A DNA stretch of 64,000 nucleotides from Oscheius tipulae (GCA_037178975.1 JASJZH010000002.1:3968001-4032000), one strand, 5' to 3'; positions 27,787-40,767 are shown, counted from the first letter of the stretch. A program made the numbers and translations. The notes: generated from the letters alone by a model not told the origin.

Positions 27787-30700
27787 ATGGACCCAACAAC
27801 GATGACAGAAGCGGAAAGACATGCCAGGAAATTCATAAACTTCACAGAGGACGACCTGAAAACGGTATATGCACTGGTTTTCCACAAGAAAGAGAATTTT
27901 CAGGACAGTCAAGAACTAAAACTGACAGTTTTATATTGGAAAATCACAGCAGAAAATCTAAGATCGGCGAATGTCCCACTATACGTAAACAGACGGAATA
28001 GTGAAGACATCGACCCGTTTCTTGTGTAAGTTCTCACAATTTTAATTCCAATTGTTATGGCTCCAGAAACGAAGCGAAAGGATTGGACAACTTTCTCGAC
28101 GAGCTCATCCCTTTGGAGGGAGTCCACAGTGATTTACTGGTTCAGAAACTACGCATCCTGATTGCCGGAGCTGAGGATTTCGAGGTTTTCGCTAGACAGA
28201 GTGAGCTCTTTAGTGTAAATAGTTAGATTTAAACTGTTCAGTGAAAGAGCTCGACTTCTCTCTGAAATGCAATGAAATCTGGGAGAACGAATCCATCGCC
28301 TATCGCTGCAATACTTGTGCCCTGACACCATGTATGTTCAATAGAATCCCTTAAGTCTCGTACATCCTTCAGGCATGTCACTCTGTGCGGAATGTTTCTT
28401 GAGTAATGGACATGCTGGACACGATTTCACTCGATTCTTTTCGAGGGAAGGAGGAGCCTGTGACTGCGGAAACATCGATGTTCTTCATGATACCGGGTTG
28501 GTCATTTCTCCATTTTCTTTGCCAGTAATGGTAGATTGACTGAACTCTAATGGGTGTGGAGTATACTTACACTAAGAACGGATCGATGTCTTCTTTTCTT
28601 CGTCACTTTGTCATGAACCTACTTCTCTTTCCGATTCAATTGAGTTCACTCACTAGAAGTTTTAAGATTTTGTGATCGCCACGGTCCAGCAGCCATGTCC
28701 GTCCAGCGATCAATGCCTCCAGTGGCGCTGGCCGAGTACATCTACATGAAGATCATTGTCCGGGTCTTTCTACGTCTACGCGGATTCGAAAAACGGTATC
28801 ACAACGAGCCCTTACTCAATCGGGCCTCTCTTATTTCCAACCTCCTGAAGGTGACTAACGACTCGATCAATTTCATCCAGGTCTGTCGACAGCAACTTTT
28901 TTAATGTTGTCTTAAAGAAATGTGTAAATATGGGAGGACCGATGAGGAACGCGATGACAAAGATCCTGTTAGACAAGAAACTTTATCAATACTTGAGTGA
29001 GGGCACGAGCTCAGATCATGTTGGTGAAGATTTAAAGAAAGGCAAAGTTGGTGGTGGGTTCATTGAAAAAGTCTGACCACACAAGAATTTAGTGAATCTG
29101 GACTGGAGGTCAATCCCGAGCTTCGAACAGGACAAAATGTCTCTTTTGGACAGTGACCTCTTGTCGGCCTTCTCGCCGGAGATGGCCGACACGTCGAAGT
29201 TCATGAAGTAGGTACATTTCCTACATTTCAACATGATTTTCCAGATGCGAGACCCTCCTTCACGAATTCCTCTTCTGGATTCTGCGATTGCACTACCCTC
29301 AGAACTACATCAACTTCATTCTCAGCATGCTATCCGACTTGGAATATCTCGTAGATTTTCTCGAAAACAAATCTGAATAAGGTTCAGGACATGATGGCAC
29401 TTCGATTCTTCAAATGGTACCCCTTGAGTGCAAATATCATGAAGAAGCTGTGCTGGAACGTGGCCGACAATCACAACGTCATTATGCAGACCGATATCAG
29501 CCAGGTCGCCAGCAGAATCATCCACGTCTCCGTACAGGTTCGTATTTTCATTGGTTCAGTCAAAATATCCTGTAGATGCTTTCATCCTCTGCTCTGTGCG
29601 CCCGAATGAACAGAGAATGTGATCTCCCTCTAGTCAGTACTGTCTTCCGCTCCGCTTACTACCTTCTAGGCGAAAAATCAACCCTCTCCGAATGTTTTCT
29701 GGGTAACTGACTACATGTTTCTCCAATATATTTCTCTAGAAGCCGACTACAACCTGGTCAGGAATATGCGAGAACTGCCTACAGACTTCAGGAATGCGAA
29801 CCAAAGCCGAGTCATCCTATCTGAAGAAAGTGAAGTGGGTCTTCATCAAGTTTCATTGACTTATTCTTCCTAGGTTATAATTCATCATGGCTACTGGTTC
29901 GTTATGGGAGACATCCAGAACATCATGTCCCATACCCAATTGGCAGTGGATACGGTCATGTCTAAGGCCTTCCAAACTTATTTGGACATTGCTTCGCTGA
30001 TGCAAGGAATGAACATGTATTGGAGAATCGACAGCGGAGACCATGCGCCTCACGATAACGGCGATCAGGCTCAACGGACCTTTACGATGGAATACGAGAC
30101 TCTCTCGATCACAATGTTCAACTTCATCACTGCCATAATGTCTGACAACAACGAGGATGCTGCTCAGCATTTCTTCGTACACACTCTCCAAGCTCTAAGG
30201 GTATGAATTCATGATAGTCGAGAACTAAGAGATTCAGAAATGGATCAAAGACGTCGCTCGGACTCCGAAAGATACAGACATCATTCCCATGCTAGATATT
30301 CGAAGCTGCCCTGCCTACTCTTTCACAGTTCACTTACCTTTGCACAGGTTTCATTCGTCAGATTTATAGAATAACTTATCTTATAGACATTTGTCGACTG
30401 CCATCTCTCACTTTACAGGAATGGAGAAAATGAAGCCTCTGATCTACGCTCTCCGAGAGGAGGAGCCTATTTTACGTCTCTTGATGCTGCATCCACTGAG
30501 AATACATGTAGGTTTTGATTCTTTTCCCTCTAATTCAAACTCCAGGCCTTCCGAGCAGAACAACACTGTGGAATGTGGGTTAGAAACGGCCATCAGCTCC
30601 GAATCCATTCAATGCTTTATGCTCAACCTCATATCAACACCAGCTTTTTTCAACCTGACCTAGATCTCATTAGGTAAAACTTATCGGTTCTATTTTTAAG

Positions 30701-33700
30701 CGTTCGGTTCAGATTTTGCGCAGCGAACGTCAAGGCAGAATGGTTTATCTGTGCTTTGGTCCAAAGCTTCCATCTCGACGATTACTTCAGCATCGAAGAT
30801 CTTCCAGACGATTTCAGGGAGGATTTTCGGATGGAAATTGGGGAAGACGTGCCTGGAAGATACTCTCCGGACCCTTCTGGAACGAGGCAAGGCTTCATCT
30901 CGCAGCAGAAATACAATGTTCTGTCGGGGAAGAAACAGATCACGACGGCTGAAGAAACTCTAAAGAAGGCTTTGGAAGAAGAGGGAATTCAGTTGGAAGA
31001 GGGCGAAAGTGGAATCGCGACTCTCAAGTTTGTCGTAGACCAAGTAATGTTGATGAAGGAGGAAGGAACGAAACAGGAAGATTTGGAGCAGTGGAACGAG
31101 AAGAAGAAGGACTTGAATGAGAAGTTGACCAGGATAACCGAGAAACTTAGGGTAAGAAACAGAAGGTACCCTCCAAACATAAATATTCAGGCGAACCAGA
31201 ACCTGATGAAGCTGGTCATAGCTCTCAGTGAGGTTCAGAAGAGGCAGGACAGAATAATCAAGTACGACTACAGTAAAATCTCTCTCGAGCCGGGAGCAAT
31301 CGAGATCAGTACGCGTTGGCGTGGAGATGAGAGCATGATTCTTCGACGAGCTGAATGGGTCGATGCCCTCATACAGAATTGTTTCCTACTTCTGGCAGAG
31401 CTCATAGTAATTCGTGTGAACTGTGGCGCGACTGAACAGGAGAGCATGCGAATGGAAATGGTGAGTCTGATCCATAGCAAGAATATCTGGCTCAGGTCCA
31501 CGAGCTGGCCACCGGGAAGATGAAGTACTCGAACATTCGACAAAGTATCACCGACAAAGGAGGCTTGAAGAGCAGCACAAATACTGATTTTGCCTTGGCC
31601 TTGGCTGATATAGCCGACTATCATGAACCAGACGAGGGAAATGGACACCAGTTACAACAAGGCGGTTATACTCTGAAGCTTCATGTCTGGGAGACCGAAT
31701 TCGATCCAGTTTTCGCCCAAATGAGAGCACCACTGCCTGGAAGAGCTCAAGAGTCGTTGATCAGAGCCGAGAAATAGTGAATTTTTGTGCAGTCTGAATC
31801 CAATCTGAAGTTTTCAGCGAACTGGAGAAGATTCCTGTCTCGCAAAGACCAGCCTCCTTGTGGATCCCGTACCGTCTCTACGATCCGAATCTGTTCCGAC
31901 ACGAAGCTGTTGAGAACATTAACAAAGTCCTCTTCACCGATCGATTCACACAACTGGCCATCTTGACTCTTGAAACCAAAAGAGGAGGACTGCCCATGTT
32001 GAGTGACAACACTCTCCAGCTTATGGTCTACCTGATATCGATAGCTGCTCACGAGGGAGGAAATCGGGGTGAACCGGAGAGAGTGACCATCTACGCTAGA
32101 TTCAATAAGGTATACAAGGTGCAGCTCCTGGAGAAGAGGTTCGTATTTAAAAATGAAGTAAAACAAAAGGTTTCAGTTTTGAGACTTCTCTCCTACAGTC
32201 TGCCTATCGTCTCTTCATGTCCCACGTGATCAAAAAGGGAAATATATTGGAAACTCTGGAGAAAATTCGGAGTGGAGCGTTCTATGAGGAGAGGATCGTG
32301 GGAAGCGAGGTCGAGTATCTAGGCCGGTTCCTATCAATACTAGCCACATTGTAAGTTGGCGCAGTGTGCTAATCGACCGCGCTTTCGTCCAATAGACGCA
32401 GGTTCAATCCCCGACCGATTAGAGGGAAAAAAGGAAATGCCGATGAATCATTCATGCGTGTCAGCTGATGTTCCCTGATTAGAAGCCCCTCGAGGTTATT
32501 GCTGAGGCATTTTTGGAGAAAGTTGAAAAAAAGAGAAAATGGTTTTCAGTGACGAGTCATGTAAATTCTTGGTCGAATGCGAAATCAGAGCCCAGAAGGA
32601 ACTGAAGAAGGAGGAAGAGAGCAAAGTTGACAAAGACATGGAGAAGAAGTTGGCTATGAAGAGAAAACGGGAAGCTATCATGGAAATGCAGAAAAGGAAG
32701 GGGGCAAAACTAATGGAGAAGCATCGAGAAAGTGAGGGACTGTCTCAAGCCGAGGTCAATGCCATGGACATTACCAATGTATCGAATTTTTTTGAACTGG
32801 AACAGAACCAATTCAGAGACAAATAGCCCAGTACGAGTGTCCGATTTGTGGAGACATCGACGTTCCTTCAACACTCCAGAATCCTCTCGGAATGATGGCC
32901 AACGTAATCTCCAACAATATAGCCGACTTGAGAGTTGTGGAAGGATTCAAAGAACCCTCTCTGGTTGAGGCGATCGACGGACATGTGACCTTCCCAATAC
33001 AGAAAAGATTCTGGGATCATCTGCAGGAGAAGGATCTCGGAATGGTTGGTTTTGAAAAGAATTATCGAGATATGTTTGTAGCTCCAACTGGGTCTATATA
33101 CCGACATCGTGCAGGGTCCTTCTCTCTCGACCGAGATCCAAACCTGTGGTCACACTGCTCATCTCGAATGCTTTAAACTCTACAAGCAGTCTCAGGTAAA
33201 GCCTTCTTTTATAAGTTTCAACAAAACTCTTCAGCTTGATCACCATACTGACAGAGCAGCCGCTCATGTTTCTTGTCCATTGTGTCGGACACCAGTGGAT
33301 TCTATCATCCCGATGAGAATCGATGCCGACTTTGGAACATCAGACATCGGGCCTTTGGATTCCCAGAAGAGTTTCTCTGAGATCAAGAGGAGCATTTTGA
33401 GCTGGAAGAAACACTACACGGACCAGATAGAAGAGAACAACTTTAACGACCATTATGGCCTCAAAATGGACAATTTGTTGGATCGAATGAGCCCATCGAA
33501 TCAGAATTTGAGGTCAAAATACGACAGTCAAACCAACTTGTTAGCACTGATCCGTTCCAATTTGGAGAGAAACATCATCTACAGACAAACGAACATACCT
33601 GAGAGACGGAAAAATGGTTGGACTTTGCCTATTGGTTAGTTCTTTTCGTGGTCGACTTCAAAATTCTCTTTCCAGTTCAAATAATACCTGCTGCCGTCTT

Positions 33701-36700
33701 CCGCACCACTACAAGAAACGAAGATCTGTGTTTGGGAGCTCTTCGAGACCTATTCGTGCCAGAGATGGTACAGGTTACGGTAACGTTCCTTTGAATACTA
33801 ATCATACTCTTCCTTTAGCGTTCCATCTCCGAATCATCTCTTCCCGTGGCCGAGTCCTCAGCGCAATACTTTGATATGGACGAGGCCCTGATGATTCTGA
33901 AGGCTGGACCGGCCAGAATTGCCGAAATCGCTCGACAGGCAGACGGAAAATATTCGGCTTTCGTCAAGAAAACCGGCGCTCCGATGCCACAGAACCAAAA
34001 AGTAGAAACTTTGTTGACGAGTCGATCCGATGTCCCTCTCCTTGTATTCGACTTTCGTCTTCTCTTCGTTCGTATTGCCTGCTATGTCGTGGACAATGAA
34101 CGACTCTCGAATCACGACAAATTAGGTAGTACTCCATGCTTTTTTCTTTTAAGAAGTGTTATTTCAGCTCTTCTCCAGTCTCTAGCAAAAAGAATCGTTC
34201 GAGCTTTTGGCATCAGAACAGCTGTAGTACTTCTTCATCGAATCACACCGCAGCTGAGCCAAGATATCATACAGGACGAGTTCAACCAACTGGATGACCA
34301 TGTAAGAAATCTTCCCAATACAAAAACTGAGAGTTCAGGACCCTGTCTGGTTCTTGAAGCACGTTTCTGAATGGTACAGAGACTCTCCTCACATGTGGAA
34401 GGCCGTCCAAAGTACTCTTAGCAGTGACGAGTTCTCGGTGAGCTATAGGTTAGGCAGAGTCATTTCCTGATTAGATAAACGAGCCTTGTGAAGTCATCTC
34501 TCAATTGAAAAAGAGTCTTGAAGCATTGAATGAGTACTGTACCGAGTTCATTTACTCGACGGGTCTTGTCTCAAAGCACAGTGATGTCTCTTCGGCCCTC
34601 AAAGGTGTGAAAATAAGTTCTAAATAATCTTTTCATCATTTAGATTTCACCGACTTCCAGCCCATGGTTAAGCACTGGATAAGATTCTTCTCCATGGCCT
34701 TGAACACGTCCAGAGGTTCCAACGAGAATGTGAGTTCTACCCGTATGTAATTTATTTTGCGGAGTACTAAAAGACAATTACAATTACGAAAGATTCTGCG
34801 AACTGTTGGCTTCTTTACACGATCCGACGAAAAGTAGACAGATCAAGGCCAGTATGAGTACGCAGACGAAGATCTTAACAATTAGAAATTGGAAAACGAA
34901 GTTAGAGAGGGTAAAAGGGACATTTGAAGTTGATCTCACAAGAAAGATCGCATTGCGCTGATTCCGAATATATATAGAAGTATGGGTCGGAAAGTTAGTG
35001 GGCACAGATTGGTGGCACCGAAATGCCGAAAAATCGAGAATTTTGAGATTACGCTAGTCGCATAGACTTGAATAACGTTATAAATAGTATAGTATAATAT
35101 ATGGGTCAGAAATGCGTTGTGTTTGAGCAATGACCCAAACAATCGGCACATTCCTTAAGGAAATCGAGTAATTAAGATTCCTTGAAGTCGAGACTTGTCA
35201 TTGTAACTCTGACAAGCACCTTGTCTCAAAGATTTGCCTTGTTGCAAAAGCAATTGCTTCGATAAGTTTTGACAAGTTGAGAAATTTAGTTGGAAATCAA
35301 GAGTACTGGCAGCATGTTGCTCCTTGTCGCTCTATCGAATCCTGACAGACTCAAATTTAGGCGCAAGAACAGACTGCATAAGCGATTTTCCCTGCTGTTC
35401 GGTTACGCATTAGTTCTGTATCGTGGTAATAACCTCTTGCCACAGAGCTACTCACAGACTGAATTTCGACTTGTCACCCGAAAATTTTGACTGTTTCTTG
35501 TCAAAACAGTCAAAATTAAAGCAAACTTGTGACATGTCAAGGATAACGAGCTTTGAGTTACAGTAGAAATTGACTTCGGATGTCCTTTATGCTTCCTTGA
35601 ACTAACCAAATAGGCTGTGACGGCCGCAAACGCCGTGTAGTAGAGTCCACTATCACAATAGTGCTCCTCAAAGAGTTGGTCTCGGAAATGGACGTAGAAT
35701 CTGGAGCCGTAGACCCATACACACCCTGTGACTTGTTTTTTTACAAGCATTCAAATAGACCAAACCCAAAATGAGCCAGATGAGGTTGATGAAGAGGAAG
35801 AGTAGCTCAAAGGCGGTAATACAGAGAGAGGTCGAGAGTCTTTTCTTCTTGTCCGAACGACGCTGTCTTCTGGGCGTAGGGTCAGGAATGTGTCTGACCA
35901 TTCGAATACTGGCCGAAATAATGAAGAGTACTCCGGAGAGCATCAACCAGATCGGAATCAGGGGCTGGACGGGACAGAAGGGAATGTTCAGGGCTCCTGA
36001 AAGTTTTGTCAGAACTTTTCAAAGTTGAACTTGCCCACTAGGGTTAGAGCAAAAGCTACGATGCACATGACCGCCAGAGCTCCAATAGTAAATCCTAAAA
36101 ATTTGACTCTTTCACATCTTTCTCTTTCCTACCATATGGGATTTTCTCGTTCAAGTACTCGCTGAAGTTCTTGGCAAACTCGACGGTATCATCACTCATC
36201 GAGTAGACCTCTTGCAGGTCATATTTTCGTCTCGTGTCCGTCGTATCAGCTGAAATTGATTTCAAATGCATGTGCAACGAACAAATATTTGCCTATTTGG
36301 TGTTATCGCAACCGTTTGGCGCATTATAGTTTGCTCCTTGTTGAGGAAAAAAACGAACCGTTAGAGACTGTCGGCTGGTAAGGATGCTGCTCGAACGAGA
36401 AACTCATCGGTCTTTTGGGTTCCATCGTGTAATTGTTCTCTGCTCTCGGAACTGCAGCATAGCCTGGCGCCCCCATGATCGGAGTATTCTGCTGTACTGG
36501 AGTATAGATGATTGGTGGCTGACTACTGTATCTTTGGTGAGAGTGGGGCAGTCTATAAGTTGCATTAGGATAGCTTAGGTAAGATAAACCTAGTGGGTGT
36601 TAGAGCCCGTGGCTCGTCGTCGAGCTGCATAGTACCAAAGGCACCCATTCTTTCGGAAGTTAGCGAGGTGTGCGAAGAGTTTTGGTTCTGAACTGGTGAT

Positions 36701-38560
36701 AGAGTTGAGGAATTGTTCAGCTATTATATCAAATTTTTCAGTAGCAAGTGACTAAAGCGGAGGGAAAGAATCAATGATGGGACACCCACACTAGTTGGCT
36801 ATCTGTTTACGCGACGAGTAGAAACTATCGATAAGAAAACTGTTTCACTAGAAGAAGATGAAGAAAAGTCATCAATCAGTCATAAAGCCTATGGAGGAGC
36901 ATCGATTTTCTCTTGCTATGCGACAGAGAAGAGGGCCTCAAGGCCGAAATTTTACTATTGTGTGCTTTTGCCGCCGCGAAGGGAGGATGTGTCGAAATGA
37001 CGGACGCATGACTTTGCAGGCAATAGATAGAATCGTGGGAATGGCAAAGAGAAGAAGACTGTTTTCCTCTCCAAATGTGAGGGTCATGCTTCCTTTTGTT
37101 TACCTTCGGACTGATTCCGGCCGGGAAAAGTGTGTAGCTGTCGCGTGAGGCCGGTCTCTTCATCTTGCTCTCGTTAGACTAGTCTGAATCAATTGGAATT
37201 GGTGGAGACAGGAAGGAAGCAGTGAAGCTTTATCTATCGACTTTGAATGGAACGACTGTTTGATCAAAAGGACACAGACTTAGAGAGACCATTGTCTACT
37301 GTTTGTCGAGGTGAAAGGTTCCCCGGCTGGCGGTTAGAAATCGGACAAAGCTTTTCGATTGACTAGAAAGCAGAAGGTTATTCTCCGCTATTAGTTTTAG
37401 CCTTGCGAGAGGTCAACTACCGTAGGCTTGGTCAAAAGGGGTAAAGGTCTGGTTTGGACACCTGTGAAACCTGACCACTCCTAACCATTACCCCTTGAAT
37501 AGCGGTCAAATGTGTGCTCTCGGTGCCTGTTGACCGACGGCACCATGATCAGGAAAAGCGTGGGTCGGGGACAGATTAGGGTACTGACGTGTTCCACTTG
37601 TGAGTTATGGTATTTGTGTAAAGAGTCGTCTACCTCGCTCTAGGTTTGCGAGGTGACTGTACTTCCATTCGAGAGGCGAACAAGGTTTCGCATACTTTGT
37701 CAGGTGGCAGGTGGAAATGATTTCAGGAAACATGACCCGGCTGAGTCAATACTGTGTGAGACAGCGCGAGAACGTTTAGGCACCCGAGTAGATCAATTCT
37801 ACTGGGAGAGAGCGAGAAAAGACATCAGTTCTATGGAAAAATGACGAGAGCAATGAGTCAGAAACAATTATTTGCCATCGGGGTTAGTCACACAAAAGAT
37901 ATAGGGAAAGGGGTAGAGACTCATGACCATCTTCTTTCCAGATCCTGCATAGAGTTCCACTGAACTGGAGGCCAGTGAATCTCCTTACCCCGCCCAAACT
38001 CTACGATGAACTCTTCTCCAAACTGTTCAAGAAGAAGTGTCCCACTTGTGACAGGGTTTGTTCCCAATTTTGTACTGTTACAAAAAGATTCAGGTTCCGA
38101 CCAACCCGTTCATCTGCATGCACTGTGGACTGCAGGTCTGCTTCGATGACTGCTGCAAGATAATGGATCCCAATGACAGAACCTTCAGTCTGGAAGTCAA
38201 CAGGGTTCGTGTTTTTTCTCGTTTCTATGCCTCTCTTTCAGCACGCGGAAAGTTGTACCGGAGGCACTGCAGTCTATCTCGCCCTGAACAGTGCAGTGAT
38301 CGTAATCATCAAGGCAAAAACTGGTGCGGTCTGGGGCTCGATCTACCTTGATGCTCACGGAGAAGAGGACCGAAACCTTCGACGAGGTACCGTTCCTGAT
38401 CAATCCTTTTTGAAACAAAAGTTTAGGAAAGCAAATGTTCTTGTCAGAATCACGATTCCGTATCCTTCAGAGCGACTTCATCGCTCACAGTTTCGACCGA
38501 GTCAACTCGTGGTACTACACGAATATGTTAGCAAATGCGGTTCGTGATTGGTATCCATAA
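27787..38560 (+). CDS. ubr-1: E3 ubiquitin ligase UBR1/UBR2 family (N-recognin)
   Basis: A gene of more than twenty exons encodes an N-degron-recognising RING E3 of the N-end rule pathway. The UBR box lies at about 28240-28690 (CNEIWENESIAYRCNTCA, GMSLCAECFLSNGHAGHDF, GGACDCGNIDVLHDTGFC), binding basic N-termini. Helical regions follow, then the conserved AYSFTVHLPLHRHL and MWVRNGHQLRIHSMLYAQP blocks. A split RING occupies 32.8-33.3 kb (YECPICGD...TCGHTAHLECFKLYKQSQ...HVSCPLCRTPVDSI). The C-terminal autoinhibitory module is at 37942-38560 (CPTCDRVPTNPFICMHCGLQ, HAESCTGGTAVYLALNSAVI, GSIYLDAHGEEDRNLRRG, ending NAVRDWYP). The exon ending at 34729 and the one starting at 37942 join in phase 0 across a 3.2-kb intron that carries opposite-strand coding sequence. 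It appears intact. Confidence 0.93.
32350..32427 (+). other. tRNA-like element in a UBR1 intron
   Basis: An intron of about 130 nt contains TTGGCGCAGTGTG (A-box-like) and, 44 nt on, GGTTCAATCCC (perfect B box). That is the right spacing for a tRNA. Cloverleaf stems are poor, although CTAATCG and CGATTAG could pair. It shares TGGYGCAGTG and GGTTCRA with the element at 11573-11645. Most likely a tRNA-derived relic; a functional tRNA is not supported. Confidence 0.4.
34784..34873 (-). CDS. Possible signal-peptide exon nested in UBR1 intron
   Basis: After a GTTAAG acceptor the minus strand reads IFVCVLILALICLLFVGSCK, then EANSSQNLS and a stop: a signal-peptide or single membrane segment with a short tail. 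A TATATATA stretch lies near 34970. No start-bearing exon joins in phase, so this is tentative. Confidence 0.25.
   Translation of the reverse strand: MFVCVLILALICLLFVGSCKEANSSQNLS
35448..36648 (-). CDS. TMEM272-like four-helix membrane protein, nested in UBR1 intron
   Basis: Five or six exons on the strand opposite UBR1 lie entirely inside its 3.2-kb intron. The start MGAFGTMQLDDEPRALTPTR leads a Pro/Gln/Tyr-rich cytoplasmic region (QPPIIYTPVQQNTPIMG, MEPKRPMSFSFEQHPY), then DLQEVYSMSDDTVEFAKNFS. Four hydrophobic helices follow: TIGALAVMCIVAFALTLVGA, PLIPIWLMLSGVLFIISAS, SLCITAFELLFLFINLIWLI and LYYTAFAAVTAYLVS. The motif CPVQPLIPIWLMLSG matches the C-x-x-Q-P-x-I-P-I signature of TMEM272-like proteins, common in invertebrates and of unknown function. 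The C-terminal limit is uncertain; the frame stays open to 35448. Confidence 0.65.
36649..37941. other. Remainder of the large UBR1 intron, no confident gene
   Basis: Upstream flank of the nested TMEM272-like gene, then about 1 kb without recognisable coding sequence. Open frames at 36858-37163 exist on both strands but show no domain. Confidence 0.45.
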
Positions 38561-38905
38561 CCACGAAGAGCGTTTACAGGCACTCCGCTAGAATGTATAC
38601 AAATCAACTCTAGTCTCTTCTGTCTAGTACCGGTAGAACCTCCGTTAGTGACCCATAACCTGCTCAGCAGCATTTGTACACAGTCTCATTGCCCGTCATA
38701 TTATGCGTGTCTGTCGTCATGTCAAAACACAATATTCAAAGGTTTAGTTTGTACAAATTAAAGCCACTTTTATGTTTTCATCGTTGTCAGTTTAGGCTCA
38801 CTACAGTTCATTCGACACCCAGAGTGGGCTTATAATTCGAAACTGCCATTATCACTCAAATTGATGCAAAAACATTACTCACTGCTTTTATTCTCGTAGC
38901 TTCGT
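38561..38905. other. Spacer after UBR1
   Basis: A plus frame near 38640-38745 (SSICTQSHCPSYYACLSSCQ) is Cys-rich and might be an upstream exon of the family gene at 39301, but no start or join was found. A minus-strand AATAAA lies at 38887-38892 for the next gene. Confidence 0.35.
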
Positions 38906-39115
38906 CTACTTGAAGAAGTCGACCACGTGTCTATCCTTGAAGACGACCTTTCCTTCGATCGTCTTGCTGTACTGGTTGATGAAGCCCTATCCGAGACCGA
39001 CATATGACATCTTGTCTCCTATCAAGACTTGGAGATTGACAGGCGTCTGGGCTACATCGACGGTCTGCGGGCAGTGGAAGATCGTTCCCTTCCTGCGCAT
39101 TTCGACTCCATTCAT
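38906..39115 (-). CDS. Small basic protein of about 55 residues, unrecognised
   Basis: Two exons start MNGVEMRRKGTIFHCPQTVD and VAQTPVNLQ. A 42-nt GTCTTG...GGATAG intron removes an in-frame TAG, and the second exon reads GFINQYSKTIEGKVVFKDRH then VVDFFK. A minus-strand AATAAA sits 14-19 nt after the stop, which supports this strand over the open plus frame. An upstream exon adding sequence to the N-terminus is possible (MGSRLFIAVHFGTLLEFG lies upstream in another frame). No family is recognised. Confidence 0.45.
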
Positions 39116-39300
39116 GACGTGAAAATGAAACTTTATTCGTAAAGTAGAAGTTTCGATTTAGGCTCTTATTCTCAACATTCGATTGATCGCAGAATCCCCA
39201 TTCACCAAATTCCAATAACGTTCCGAAATGAACTGCTATGAACAGCCTCGAGCCCATTATACATCTCAGAATATGTCCACCAAGATTTAAGCCATCACAG

Positions 39301-39710
39301 AAATTTTCGACTCTCAGCTGTGCGAAAATACAAACTACGATGGCAGCGTCTACTTTTATACCCTCCCGTGCTTTCAGGGAGCCGGACCCTCAATTGCTAG
39401 TGCTGCTGAGTGCATCAAAAAAACTGAAGTTGCTGATAAAATCGATCTGGAGAAGTAGGAGGCATGTTGACGGAATAACAACAACCTTTTCAGAGTGAAA
39501 AAGTCTGGAGCCCGTCTCGAAGACAGTAAGATCTTGCAGGCAGAAGGTGACGCATTCAGTAGTAGACTCGTCTATATGGATAATTGGAGCCCAACTATAT
39601 CTTTGAACGGGGAGCATAATAAGGCTGCTGAGAGAGATCCGTGGGGTGAAGTTTGCAAGCTTCACCCAAGCCAAAGGAGGGTCCCTGAATGTTTCCCTAT
39701 GAAACAATAA
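39301..39710 (+). CDS. Cys-rich secreted-protein family member, 5' end unresolved
   Basis: Two exons (39301-39454 and 39494-39710) join across a 39-nt intron. They encode FDSQLCENTNYDGSVYFYTL, PCFQGAGPSIASAAECIKK, TEVADKIDLEK, then VKKSGARLEDSKILQAEG...WGEVCKLHPSQRRVPECF and a stop. The first exon is homologous to minus-strand copies near 3 kb, and the donor site is conserved with the copy at 2955-3139. The first exon and signal peptide were not identified. Function unknown; probably extracellular. This is the most intact copy of the family in the window. Confidence 0.55.
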
Positions 39711-39796
39711 AACTGTTGCTTACTATTTCTATTTGTAAAGAACAAAACTTGCAATTCTTGGCAATTAGAATAGTTGTTTTTAAAGTTCACTTCACC

Positions 39797-40634
39797 ATGA
39801 TCAAGGTTCACCTGCGTAAGATCTGTGCCAGCCTGAAGAAGTGCTGCTACCACCTTCTCTCGCTCTTCTCCAAAGGTAGAAAATTCTTTTTTCTTTTCCC
39901 ACAAAGTCTTCAGGAAACTCGTTCGAGTCCCTGACCCGTCACTACTTGGAGCGACTCTCGTCTGGTCTTCCTCCTCGACTACAGTATCCAGCCCAGCTAC
40001 TCCTCGTCTACGTCTTCATCCATCTTTATCTTCTCTACGTCCTGTGTGCCTGCTTGGCTTCCATCTTCTACAATGAGACGAAAATACGCGGAACGAAGCT
40101 CTTCCCTGCTCTTCCTGGAGTGAAGGACAAATTGACTATCTGGGTCACATCTCTGTTCGTCTTCCACTGGCTCACGGGAGCTCTTTTCGGTCCGGGCTGG
40201 AGCTTCCTCACCGACTGGATGTTCGCCATTCGGCCACAGATTAGCATCAAGCCGCAACTCGTGTGTTTCTTTCTCTTTTATCTAGGAAAGCTACCAGTTG
40301 TCCTGTCTGTCACACTTAGAGTAGCCTACTACTATTTTGAATCTTCCAAATATTCTGCGACCCTTCTACTGTAGTATCCAAGGATTCGTTTCAGAAAGTG
40401 CTGCAACAGACATCATCGAGTGCTTCGATGAGTTCGACGGTCTCCTTCTCGATGGAGGAACCTTCTGCTGGCCTGGACGTCGGAATGGAGCCAGACGAGC
40501 CCAGCACTCAGCAACTGCTCCGTTCCGTGGCTGCCACTCGTCGAACCATCGGCACCGCCAGCGACCTTTACCACTCGATGACCAGCGATGCCAGCAGCAA
40601 CGAATCCATAGTCTCGTCATCGGACGAAGACTAG
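39797..40634 (+). CDS. Membrane protein with Ser/acidic tail, unrecognised
   Basis: Three exons start MIKVHLRKICASLKKCCYHL. Exon 2 (RHYLERLSSGLPPRLQYPAQ) contains two long hydrophobic segments (LLLVYVFIHLYLLYVLCACL and IWVTSLFVFHWLTGALFGPG). Exon 3, joined in phase 0 across about 150 nt, is a polar Ser/Glu/Asp-rich tail (SSASMSSTVSFSMEEPSAGL) ending ASSNESIVSSSDED. The intervening 150 nt also has open hydrophobic sequence (GKLPVVLSVTLRVAYYYF), so an alternative isoform is possible. The acidic Ser tail looks like a CK2-type phosphorylation or sorting region. No family is recognised. Confidence 0.65.
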
Positions 40635-40767
40635 AGAGATATTCGGAACGTCGATGGAATAAATATCCAGATTGTCTTGTCCATACCACTTGTACCATTT
40701 CATCGACAGGTTGTTCTTGTTTTTGTTCTTCCCTACCTAACTGAGCTAACATGCGATAAGAATTGGG

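Noticed and set aside
36858-37163. Overlapping open frames on both strands in the UBR1 intron
   Set aside because: No similarity, no splice context, and neither frame is favoured.
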